Positions 21,751 to 32,180 of a DNA stretch of 64,000 nucleotides are shown piece by piece. The stretch is from Azadirachta indica. Taxonomy: Eukaryota; Streptophyta; Magnoliopsida; Sapindales; Meliaceae. Every line of letters starts with the position of its first letter. Within the stretch, counting starts at the first letter, position 1. The notes under the pieces were generated by a model. The model was not told where the DNA came from. It searched no databases and saw nothing but the letters and a program-made list of their open reading frames with translations. The position numbers and the translations under genes were made by a program. The stretch spans positions 15,847,087 to 15,911,086 of the forward strand of contig CM040447.1 in assembly GCA_022749755.1 (NCBI GenBank). Reading direction: 5' to 3'.

Positions 21751-22724
21751 AAAAGGGATACTTTTAATTTACTCCTAAAATGTTTTGTCAATATTCAATT
21801 CCACCCAATATTTTGAATTCAACAGGATCCCACATCATTAATCAATGCTATTAAATTTAACTATTAAAGAGGTTATTTAGTCTTTTTACTATTTTTTAAT
21901 GATTCAAAATATAGCCACTAAGAACATCCCTTCAAATATTAAGAACGCGCCATTAAGTTAAAAATAAAGTAATATCTTTTTTAATATTAAAATAAATATT
22001 TTTATTAAAAAATAAACAAAATGATTTCAATCTTCTTCTCTTCTTCTGTTTCTTTTCTTCTATTCTTCTTCTTCATTTTTTATCTCCAATTTTATTCAAC
22101 ATAAAATCTCAATCAGTTTTAGAAAAAGTTAGAAAACATCAGATCTAAAACATGGAGGAGGTTGTAGCCGCGGCCGCATGACATGGAGCATCCTTCGGCG
22201 GCGGCAACATTTAGTCGTTGTGCGACTACACGCAGCAACTATCGGTCGTTCTGTGTCTACACGCAGCAGCTGTTGGCGGTTCCCTGGCTATAGCTTGTGT
22301 TGGTGTTGGTTGTGCGGCTGCCATGTCGACGATGGTCATGGCGACGGAGGCGGAGGCCGTGCCATCTATCTCTCCATAGACCCATTTAATGGCTGCATTT
22401 GTTGGTTGCATGGATCTAATCTATGATTTATATAAATTTAAAATTTAATTTTATTAAAAATAAGATAATAAGCTAATTATAATATTAATCAATTATTTAA
22501 AAATTAAATAATATTTATATATATTTTATTTATAACAATTTTATTTTTTAAAAATTTATAAAGAGGAGTTAAAATAGTACTTTGCTTGGTCAATAATGAA
22601 CTGCTGTTAAAATTAATGGAAAACACTAACAATGTGGGATCATATTGAATATATTTCAAAACATTGGGCGACAATTGAGTATTGACAAAACATGTCGTAG
22701 ATAAATTAAAATTATCCCTTTCGG
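21751..22724. mobile_element. Non-autonomous long-TIR (Mutator-like) element
   Basis: The two ends are diverged inverted copies over about 110 bases. The left reads AAAGGGATACTTTTAATTTA, TGTTTTGTCAATATTCAATT, then GGATCCCACAT. The right, reversed, reads AAAGGGATAATTTTAATTTA, TGTTTTGTCAATACTCAATT, then TGATCCCACAT. The flanks TGACTTTCA and AAACTATCA could be a worn 9-bp duplication. The middle (22140-22430) is a GC-rich island in AT-rich DNA (GCCGCGGCCGC, GGCGGCGGC). It may be captured gene sequence, but I recognise no product. Confidence 0.7.
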
Positions 22725-22989
22725 AAACTATCATTTAGAAAAAGATAATTGAAAAACTTTAAAAAAAAAAAGAAAAAAAGAAAAAACCATAATCGGTAAA
22801 GGAAAAAGAACGAGGAGAAGATATTGAACAATTTTTTTCATTTTACTTTATTGAAAAAATTAATAAATTTTACATTATCATTATAAATTTTTAAAAAAAT
22901 TATTTTCATATATTTAATTTTTATATCAATGTAAAAAATTATAAAATATCACATGTTTGTAATGAACTTTTACAAAAATATATATATAT

Positions 22990-23540
22990 ATTTTTTTAAA
23001 TTTTTTTAAGATGATTTATTCAAAAACTGTTTTTAATTCTAAAAAATAAGAACGGTTTTTGTAAACCATTTTCTAAAGTATATATTTAAAAAACTATTTT
23101 AATGAAACCGACTTTAATTTTAAAAAATAAAAACGATTTTTATAAACCGTCTTCTAAAATATATGTTTAGAGAATAGTTTTAATAAAATCGACTTTAATT
23201 CTAAAAAATAAAAATAATTTTTGTAAACCGTCTTCTAAAATATGCGTTTAGAGAAGTTTTAATAAACTTATTTTTATTTTAAAAAAATATAAAAACAATT
23301 TATAAATCGTTTTCTTTTTTCACATATTTAAATGACAGTTTTAGTAAAATTATTCTTGATTTTTAAAATGAAAAATAATTTTCAGATCATTTTCTAAAAT
23401 ACATATTTAAAAGACTTATAATAAAATATACTTTTATTTAAATAATAAAAAATTATTTTAAATATTCTTCTTTTTAGAGAATAATTTTAATTTAATTGGT
23501 TTCTATTTAAAAATTTAAAAAAATAATTTTTAATCTTGTC
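22990..23540. repeat. About 80-bp tandem repeat with AACGGTTTTTGTAAACCGTC-like palindromes
   Basis: Five to six degenerate units carry TTTTTGTAAACCGTCTTCTAAAATAT, then a GTTTAGAGAAnAGTTTTAATAAAA-type stretch, then TTTAATTCTAAAAAATAAAAA. Clear unit starts lie near 23064, 23146 and 23226. Palindromic units of this kind are typical of the ends of plant CACTA elements. A similar but more worn array lies at 45.17-45.53 kb beside a TAGTG end. The terminal CACTA bases are not found here. Confidence 0.6.
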
Positions 23541-24540
23541 TTCGTTTACTATATCACGTGAGATTGGGTTTTTTTTTAATATTAATTCAGTCAAAAACTT
23601 TTTGATCAGTAAATATATAAAAATTAAAAAAATTACTTATTTAATTTTAATAAATGTAATTAAAGATGTTGGTGTTTGAATTAAGAATATCAAACAAAAT
23701 ATAGGTAGAGTATATATATACATATTTACATAAATCTAATTAATAGTAATTAAGAGATATTGTTCATGTATTGGGCCGATCTTTAAACAGTGACCTTATT
23801 TTTATTTTTAATCTACTAATTTACCTAATAGTATAATAGTAGACTTTGAATAATAAATGCACACACACACAAATATATATATATATATCAAATTTAAATT
23901 TTACATTAAAAGAATTTAAATCTATTTTATAATCATAAAATCTCTAAATTATATATATATAATTATTAAACACACATTCTTTTCGTTAATTTTTTGTTAA
24001 AATTAATTGCTGACTCAATATTGATTACTTTAATAACAAAAATACCTTTCACTTTTATTTAACTAATATTATGACATAAATGCTCTGTTTTAATAATTTT
24101 TAATTAATTTTTTATATAAATAAATTAATTACATGAAAATAATTTAACTTCAATTAACAAAATAAAAGTTTAATTTATTTTTCTTCTTTTTACTTTTATT
24201 TTAAAATTTTCATTTTTTTATTTGATTTTTAAATTTAAACACTTTCTACTTTTTTATTAAATTTCTTTGAATTTTTACCCTAATCTATAATTAAAACAAC
24301 AATAATATATTAACAAATAATAATCATAAATTCACTACATGTAAAAAAATAGTCAAACAAAATAAAAATAATTAAAAATGATGGTATTTGTTGAAAAAAA
24401 TAAAATATATGTTGAAAATTTTAGACAAAAAAATCATTGTTTTTAATTATTTTTATATTATTTGACTATTTTTCTTGTCACTTGATGAACTTCAATTATC
24501 GATTAGAGAAAAAATAAAAAATAAAAAATAAAAAATTAAA
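23541..24540. other. AT-rich intergenic with microsatellites
   Basis: No gene seen. About 23760-23870 (TGTTCATGTATTGGG..., TTTAAACAGTGA, ATAGTAGACTTTGAATAATAAATGCA) is repeated at about 28636-28745. A CACACA/TATATA run lies at 23860-23890. Confidence 0.5.
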
Positions 24541-25640
24541 ATATGTTGCATAAATTACGAACACAAGTGCATGTATCGCAAACAAGTAATACAGTGGTAA
24601 GAAAGTGTTTGTCCTACAAAAAAAGTTAATTTATTAATTATCGAAGATAATTAAGTAATGAATTTATCTGAAAAAATTGAATTAATTTAATTGAGAAAAA
24701 TTAAAACAAAATAAAGTAAAATAAACTATTAAGCAATTTAATTAAAACAAATACAGCTGATGGAAAGATTTAGGCCTAATGATTTCATTATATTTATTCA
24801 CATCCAATTCTCCAGATAATGTTATTATGATTTAATACTTGTGTTATTAGTTAATTATCCTAAATTATTCGACAGTCTTTCTCGAAATCAGTCGAATCTA
24901 CTTTGCACCTAAATAATTCACTATATCTCTATGTGAATTAAATTAAATGAAAGTACTTTACATTCAGTGATAATTCTTAACTAATTACGTAAATCATATT
25001 AGTACATATCTGTCTAACATGTAATTTACGGTATTCATTACCTGGTTTAGATAATAATCACTTCTCAGTTCATATTAATCCATAAATAATTCAAATACTA
25101 ACTAAATATTAAAACGCATTAATCATCATAATGAATACGCAACACTAAATATTAAATCAAAACAAATAACACAATTACACAAATTGAATGCTTCAAATAG
25201 ATTAGATCATTGTCTTAGAAAACAAGTTTAACTACACATCAGATAAAGTTCAAAATCCACAATAAAAAATTTAACAATTAACAACATAAAAAATAATAAC
25301 TTCACTATTGTTCAGTTCAAAACAAAGGTTTAAAGACAAGAGAAAGAGATAAAACTAGATTAGAAAAGCCTTGATTTTCAAAACCTTGAACTTAATGCCC
25401 AAAAATTCTTCTAATCTCCTCTCTCTCTATCTCTTAGTTATCTCCAAAAACTTGAACTTGATGCCCAAGAGCAGGATGAATGGTGCAATGGCCAATTCTC
25501 GTGATCTGCAAAAAATGCAAGCAAAATACATTAAATATTAATGTAAACAGAGGATTAAACAAACAAATCAAATTAAAGAGTAAATGATAAGTGTGTGTTT
25601 TTATGCACTTATCAAATACCCCTATACTTGAATGCTTGCT
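24541..25640. repeat. Retroelement-like flank (TGATAAG...CTTATCA unit)
   Basis: Begins with TGTTGCATAAATTACGAACACAAGTG-like sequence and ends with AAATGATAAGTGTG, then TATGCACTTATCA. I recall both as common parts of plant retroelement flanks. The last part (25480-25620: AATGGCCAATTCTCGTGATCTGC to GATAAGTG) recurs at about 28390, 32735-32870 and 33360-33500. It borders the transposon-protein pseudogene that follows. No long terminal repeat pair could be closed. Confidence 0.5.
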
Positions 25641-25962
25641 TGTCTTCAAGTAAATTAAACCAACAAAAATATATATAAGGGAAAAGATTAAAGCAGACAA
25701 ACATAATATTAACCAAAAAAAAAATCAAACAAACACTCTTCTAGAACATGATAAGTTAAACTTGAACCAAAATAGTATTTTTTTTTTCATGTATGTGTGT
25801 GATTGGTAGTAATTCACTATGTTCAACAAACGATTACTTTTCATTCCTCATTTTTAATTAGAAAAATAAAAGAGAAAATTAGAAAGATTATACTTGAGAG
25901 GTAAGATGTAAGAATCTTGCCTCTCATTGTGCATTGTTATCTCCATCTGCTTAGGTGGGCGG

Positions 25963-27193
25963 GAATTATGGAAATGGTGGAAATTGAACATCAGGATGTA
26001 TTTGCTGAAAATATGAAGCCAAAGTGTTGAAGCAGTCCACTTGATACTGATGCATCCTTAATTGCTCTTGCCAGATGCTAGAAATCTCACGCCCTTGTTG
26101 AATAATTCTTTGATGCATATTGGCAATTCTTGATTTCATGGGATCTTCATGATGTGAGGAGGAGGCCCGGCTTCATTATCTTGATGGACAAACGGGAGAT
26201 TTGGTAAGCCTTCATAAGGATTTTGTTGACGCCTCAATCTTTCTTCATAGGCTGACCGATATGCCTCTGGAATTGTATTAAGGGAGCCTTTTCTCAGTCG
26301 AGGCAACGATTTTCGTGGTGGTGGAACTTGATTATCATCATCCATAATAAATCCTAAACCTGATCGAAAGGATGCACCTCCTACCCAACAATTGAATTTG
26401 GAAATTGCCAACCCGTCAATTGGAGAGTCTAGATTTATCTTGTACTCTGTGTTCTCTACCCTTACCCCTCCCTTTAAGCATAAGGCAGTAATAAGACAGA
26501 GGTGTGTGTGTCCCCCCGTTGTTTTCGCTTCAATAGATGTAATCAAGCTATCTCGTATTATCTTCCCTATATCAATGGTAATTTCAGCACCAATACAATA
26601 AAGTAGAGATGCTCTTTTTTCTGTAACTTTATTGAGATGGGATGTAGGCATGAGATTAGAGCAAATAAATTTATACCAAATTTTGACGTATCTATTGAGC
26701 TTATTTTCCAAGAAAGTGAGAGATTCGTTGTATCTACCACGACCTCTTAACCATTGTGTTTCAGGAACACATAATTCTTCAATAATTTGAGTGTAGTTTT
26801 ATCATGTCTCCTGAATATATCATACAAATTCTCATCTGCGTCAATGGATGGTAAGCCATAAAAGGTGTTAATGGCTTCAGAACTAAATGAAATCCTTTTG
26901 CCCCTAACATACACTTTGTCATTCTCTCTGCTCACTGAAGCATTAGCATAGAATTCCCTAACTAATGGCACTATTGCTGGAGTAAGATAGTCAGTGAGCG
27001 ATTCCCATTTCCGATCCTGGATAAATTACAAAATCATTCCATCTTCTGAGCCTGGTTTTAATGCTCGTTCCCTCACTAATGCTTTTTCATCTCGTTGAAA
27101 TTTAATAAACTTTTGTTCGGCTTCACATGAAACAAATTTCCTTTTGTCAAAAACTGATGAAACTTGTGAAGAACTCCCCTTTTGTGGTGCCAT
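25963..27193 (-). pseudogene. Putative plant transposon protein, decayed
   Basis: Minus-strand frame starting at 27193 (MAPQKGSSSQVSSVFDKRKF), followed by YLTPAIVPLVREFYANA, KVYVRGKRISFSSEAINTFY, GLPSIDADEN and, after a break, IGAEITIDIGKIIRDSLI and GLAISKF. This matches the domain annotated as 'putative plant transposon protein', common in plant retroelement-derived ORFs. It is broken by a stop near 27030, a stop at about 26747, and a frame change near 26136. Beyond that, MHQRIIQQGREISSIWQEQL continues to about 25963. No reverse transcriptase or integrase is seen nearby, so it belongs to a non-autonomous or gutted element. The function of this domain is not established. Confidence 0.7.
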
Positions 27194-27900
27194 TTTGCTC
27201 TAACTATTCTTTTAGGCAAATTACTGGACACTTGGAATGCACACTCTTGCTACCTCCTATCTTGCACTTCAATCCATTTAATCAACCTTCCTTTCACTCC
27301 TAAAGCACTCTCCAAGTATTTTCCAACTATCAAACTTAAAATTACTAGGCCAAAGTTCACTGAAACATTTTGTCGAACATCTGGCGTGAACTTTTATTAA
27401 CCCACTCAATTTCTAATCCAATCCTTCAAGTTTAGGCCAAAATTACAATGTAAAACTCAAACACTTCCAAAATATTAATTTCTCCACAACACCCACAACA
27501 AATTTTACAAAAAATCAACAATCAAACACTTCAATTTTCTATTAACATTACAACCTCAACATTTCTTCATAAATATACAATTGGAAGAATAAATTTTACA
27601 CTAATGAGAATTTACTTGAAATTGGAGTGAAAACACAATGTTGGGATTGAATTCCTTACTCTCACTGCACTTCTCCAAATTCTTGCTATATTGGGAGATT
27701 GTAAGTAATTAAGTGTTTAAATTTGGTAAGGAAATATGTTGAATGAGTTTATAATTTTCAAATTTGGTATTTGGGATGGTGATTGAATGTGTAGTAAATG
27801 AAATTGGGTGAAGAGTGAAAAAAAGAGAGTGTTTGGGATGGTGTTTGTGTTGGAGGACGAGGGAAATTTGGAAACAAATAAAAAGGAGATTATATTGGAG
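27194..27900. other. Non-coding flank of the transposon-protein remnant
   Basis: On the minus strand this is the likely 5' flank of the remnant. I see no gene; it leads into the GC-rich island. Confidence 0.45.
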
Positions 27901-28440
27901 TAGAAAGAGGGGAGGCGCAGCATAAATATGCCCACGCAGGCATTCTCGCGCAAGACAGTAAGCGCAGCGCGGCCGCGCAGAATACTACACTGCCGCGCCG
28001 CACTTACTGCCTTGCACACAATTTTTGTGCGGAGCGCGACGCGGCAGCGGAATATTGTGCGCGGCCGCGCAGCACTTACTATCTTGCGCGCGCAAGCGCG
28101 CAATTGCTTGCACAGCCACGCCACGCAATCTATGTGCACACGCAATCTATGGCACCACCTAGTTGCGCTACTGCACCATGCCACCTGCTCTTTGGTAGCA
28201 TGTATGGTGCTAAAGCGCCACTACGTGGCGTGACTGCGCCATGTAAATCTGACCTGTAAGGTTTGAAAATCTTGCAAATAGGTTCACTCAATTTTGCACT
28301 TAAGTCCTCTAGTGACTTGCGTTTTACTACCCAAACGTCTTTCTTTTTGAGCTGAATTCAGTCTTTTTGAGTTTAATTCACTTTGAATGGTCAATTCTCT
28401 CGTCATCTGCAAAAAAATATAACCATGTAAAAGATATTAG
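27901..28440. repeat. GC-rich CGCGGCCGCGC island plus AGGTTTGAAAATCTTGCAAATAGG unit
   Basis: A strong GC-rich island (27910-28240) in otherwise AT-rich DNA, full of GCGCAGCGCGGCCGCGC-type palindromes and CTACGTGGCG/ATGGTGC words. It is followed by a standard unit (CCTGTAAGGTTTGAAAATC, GCAAATAGGTTCACTCA, CTAGTGACTTGCGTTTTA, GAATGGTCAATTCTCTCG). The same island-plus-unit arrangement occurs twice more, near 32.93 and 33.52 kb. The open frames across it are a result of the GC bias. Confidence 0.75.
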
Positions 28441-28745
28441 ATATTAATTGTCACTATTTTAATCTTATGTAATTTAATGATTATAGACAATAAGTAGTAG
28501 GACTTTATTTATTTCTTTTTGGTTCTGATTATGTTTGTTGTTTATATATTGGAATTCAATGAAAAATAAACTATTCTCTTTTTCTGCCTTTTGATTGAAT
28601 ATTCTTGCTTAAACATTAAAGTTAATAAAAATATTGTTCATAGTGTTGGATCTGTCTTTAAACAGTAATTTTTTATTTTTAATCTGTTGCTAATTTTTCC
28701 AATGCTATAATGGCAGATTTTGAATAGTGAATGCATATATATTAG
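28441..28745. repeat. Dispersed repeat, further copies at 32.27 and 33.85 kb
   Basis: TTTAATGATTATAGACAATAAGTAGTAGGAC to TTTTGATTGAATATTCTTGCTTAAACATTAA recurs at about 32265-32420 and 33850-34035. The segment 28636-28745 also matches 23760-23870. It is non-coding. Confidence 0.75.
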
Positions 28746-29228
28746 ATTTATATCTAAAATTTATATAACTATAATATAATGTCAAATCACTAATTCCTAC
28801 ATGTATATTGAAATATTACAAATAAAAACAATCATTCAGTTAATATTTATATTTTAATTAATGTTTAAAATTTAAAATTTATTTGTAGAATTCCCTAATG
28901 ATTGAAATTCTCTTTGATCAAGCAACGGTTTATCCAAATCCTTACTCTTGACATAAGCTGCAAATTTGGAGCTGGCATAAAACTAATTACAGCTTTTGAA
29001 CTAACATTATTACGATAAAATTTCATTGACATGAATGTAAATAATAAACTGAATTTGTGAAAAATAAATTCAGTAACCAAGTTCAAAAACTAGAGAAATA
29101 CAAAATGTAGCAAAGCATAGTCTGATAGTTCATGACATGGAGAATTAATTACAAATAAACCAAATTTCTAATTCAAATATAACTATGATAGTATTATTAG
29201 TTAACAACTATTCATACTCCACTAAATA
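28746..29228. other. Intergenic 3' of the ERF gene
   Basis: AT-rich with no recognised gene. It probably includes the 3' untranslated region of the minus-strand ERF remnant. Confidence 0.4.
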
Positions 29229-29972
29229 TTATTTTAGAAAATCGATGTTGTCATCCAAAACTGATAGGTCTGGAGTCAGAATATTGTTGAAATACTCTTC
29301 AAGAAATGAAATATCCTGAGACAAACAATCTTCCAAAACATCGAATCATAAATTTATTGTCTCTCCTTGAAACTCTTGAACTATTGTTATTAGTTTATCA
29401 GCAGGTTTCATTAATATTTTTTCTTTTTCCGTTTCTTTGCTGGAATGAGTCTGAAAATTGAGAATAGAAGTTGAAGTTGAAAAATTGTTAGACTCATCAC
29501 CCTGTACTATTGATTTGTCTGGATTCTTTAGTCTTGCTCTTTTTCGCTAAAGGGGCAGTGTTGAGAAGTTTGTTAAAGTGTTAGGACCCCTAAGCTTAAT
29601 AGTTACATTGTCATAAACTCTCGCGACTTCTTCAGCTGTATCACAAGTTCTGAGCCATAGTCGTACCCCTCTATGTTTAATCTCAACAGCCCATCTACCC
29701 CAAGTCCGCTGCCGTATGCCACGAAACTTTTTAATTGGTCGTCGACATACTGAAGCATTTGTTGAGATTCTCTTCCTGTTATTGGCGAGGACAGCAGTGT
29801 TACTATTCTTACTGGGAGTGAGTTCGATGTATGTTTTATTCACAAAGCGGCGCCATGGATTCTGGTGGTGGGAGAACTCTCTATCTTCGTTACTGGAGGA
29901 GTCTGTCGCGTTGTGATCAGTAGTTGAAATCCTTACAACTCTTTGAACTGTACCGACACCACTATTGTTCAT
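29229..29972 (-). pseudogene. AP2/ERF transcription factor of the cytokinin-response-factor (CRF) type, two in-frame stops
   Basis: Starts at 29972. Residues about 13-31 (RVVRISTTDHNATDSSSNED) match the N-terminal CRF motif. Residues about 81-138 are an AP2/ERF DNA-binding domain (KKFRGIRQRTWGRWAVEIKH, RGVRLWLRTCDTAEEVARVY, DNVTIKLRGPNTLTNF). The domain has T for the usual P in RQRPWG, R for G in WLGT, and about two residues missing before RGVRLW. A stop at 29547-29549 follows TLPL. The same frame then continues with no shift (KRARLKNPDKSI, acidic and Ser-rich), meets a second stop at 29346-29348, and ends at 29229 with DLSVLDDNIDFLK. Nonsense changes only, so decay is recent or a 141-residue short form is made. 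CRFs act in cytokinin and stress responses in the nucleus. Confidence 0.87.
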
Positions 29973-30860
29973 TTTATGTTTCTAATTTCTTCTTTTCCTT
30001 ATAATTGACTGAAAAAGATTGACATTACAAAATAATTAAAATATACGTAACATAAAGATAATGTTTAAAAATTATTACTCTTTAACTTAAAATAACAATT
30101 ATTTGTTTACTTTTTATAAATAAAAGCATAATTTTAATCATTGCAAAAACATAATTTTAAAAAGGTAGAAGTTATAAAAGTAAGAACATACTTGCACTAA
30201 CTTATAAAATGAAGAAGTTCAAAAATAGTCGAATACGAACAACTCATCAGTTCCTTCTCAAGTGGGCATTTTTTTCCCAAACTATAAAATATGTTAAGAA
30301 ATATAAAATGAACTTTAGTGATAATAAAAAAATAAATAAAATTTAAAAATAATCAAAGTAATATATAATATGTAAATTGATCTTACCTCTTAAATAATGC
30401 ATCATGATCACAATAATTAACAGCCATATAAAGAGCAAAAAACAGTAAATTAGCAAAACAAACTCAAACTCAGGTGGCATATTTGTTCTTAAATAATATC
30501 TGGATCAAATGCACCTTTCCTAAGAAGAAATTGAAAAATTCAAAATAAAAATTTAGTAAACTCAAATGATATGAAATATTATGAATATAAAAAATTAAAC
30601 CAATCAAAATGTCCTATTATCTATCTATTAAAAATCACTAACAAAATACCTGGATATGATATCGAGAATAATAAATAAACAAAAATAATAATAAATAACT
30701 ATATAATTAAATAAATAATATCAAATTTACGTAGTGATACCTGTTAATTTCACTTGTAAGTAGTAGTAGTAAAGTGAGTGTAGAGAGAAAAACAAGAAGG
30801 GAGTGGGAGAGAGAGGCTGTAAGGGCGACGGCAATGAGAGGAAAAGAAAATATAAGGGAG
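29973..30860 (-). promoter_or_regulatory. Possible 5' leader with introns of the ERF gene
   Basis: Reading toward the ERF start, 30850-30742 is a CT-rich, leader-like stretch (CTCTCTCCCACTCCC, CTCTACACTCAC). It ends at a plausible splice donor (TTAACAG then GTATCA, about 30740). A plausible acceptor (CTTTTTCAG) lies about 35 bases before the ATG. Other donor-like sites are near 30650 and 30385. Leader introns are inferred from these signals only. Confidence 0.35.
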
Positions 30861-31639
30861 AGAGTTTAGGGTTATGGCTTTTACTTTTATATACTTATCA
30901 TCAATTAAAATTCAAAATATATAATATACATAGATATATTATTAAATATATATCTAATTATTTGTTGTGCATTGTAAGAGGGAAAGGCAGAAAGACAGAG
31001 ACTTAAATGTCGTTTTTTATTTAACAAAAAAAGAAATGAGTGAAGTGAAAAAAAAAGGACAGCACAAGTCAATAAAAATGGGGCGCGTGCATAAAAATAA
31101 TTTTTTTGGAATATTTTATTTTAGTTAATTAAAGTCAAAAAGTTAAAGATATATTTATATTTTAAATTGAAAATCTATAATCATTAGATTTTATTTTATT
31201 TTTTACTAAAAAAGTTAATAAAACTAAGATAAGATACGTAACTATTCTTTTAATCAAAAAAATATATTATTTTTTAAACATGATTCTTACTTAAGAGAAA
31301 GTGACAAGATAATTAAATTAAATATTATAAATACATTATAAATAAATAATATAATTATAAATAGTATTAAATTAAAATATTATTTATTTATATAATAATA
31401 TATTTATTTGTAGTTTATTTTATTTATTTTGTAAGACAAAAAAATATTAAGTTGTTATAATATTGTAGTACAATATTATTTATAAATTAATATTTATTTA
31501 TGATTTATTTTATTTATTCTATGGTATCTAATTAATATGGAATGATTAATATATTGTAAAACAAATAAATTATATTTTATTTATAAGAGGTAAATAAATA
31601 TTTAATTATTAAGGTGTTATAAAATAAAACTTATTATTA
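30861..31639. other. AT-rich intergenic
   Basis: A/T runs upstream of the ERF remnant; no gene or recognised repeat seen. Confidence 0.5.
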
Positions 31640-32180
31640 TTAATAGCCTTTGAAGGATCGGCACAAAACTTAGGGATGAAGCAATCCTCACCATTAATCT
31701 ACTTCTCCCCTATGCACCTTGCATAAGCAAACATACTAACTGTTTTCCTTAAATCAAGACCCTGAAACAGATCAACCAACCACATGCATTTGAAAGCAAG
31801 CAAATATCTCACAAAATATCAATTAGCTGATTTTGAGCTCTAAAATTAACACCCAAAACTTTACTTGAAGTGCTCGAAGCAAGCGTCTCATCAGCCTTCA
31901 ACAGTGTGGGCACTAACTCAAGGTGTATGCCCCCAAACGAACTTGCCATTATAGCAAGCATGAACCTTCTTACCTCCAACCGCAAATTCAACACACCACA
32001 TATATAGATTCATCTGACAAAGAACAAATCCAAACCTCCAACTATAAGTTCAACATACCGATTCATCTGTCAAAGCATAAACCCACCCAACTCCGCACAT
32101 CTACAGGCATTCTTATTGTTAACTGTCATAGTAGCAGTTTCAAACTCTGCAGCTAGCATCTTACTCTTTCTCATGGCATA
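31640..32180 (-). pseudogene. Decayed protein-coding remnant, not recognised
   Basis: Minus-strand pieces read like real protein in shifting frames: MRKSKMLAAEFETATMTVNN (about 32173-32110), LNLRLEVRRFMLAIMASSFG, HLELVPTLLKADETLASS (about 31995-31850), and GLDLRKTVSMFAYARCIGEK followed by a stop and INGEDCFIPKFCADPSKA (about 31760-31655). Amino-acid composition and the splice-like breaks suggest exons of one host gene. I do not recognise the family. It is broken by several stops. Confidence 0.45.

Noticed and set aside
22178..22426. 82-codon frame in the GC-rich core of the long-TIR element
   Set aside because: Low-complexity Cys/Trp/Arg translation; no recognised domain on either strand.
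27717..28233. Long overlapping open frames on both strands
   Set aside because: They come from the CGCGGCCGCGC island, where stop codons are rare; the translations are Ala/Arg/Cys-rich repeats.
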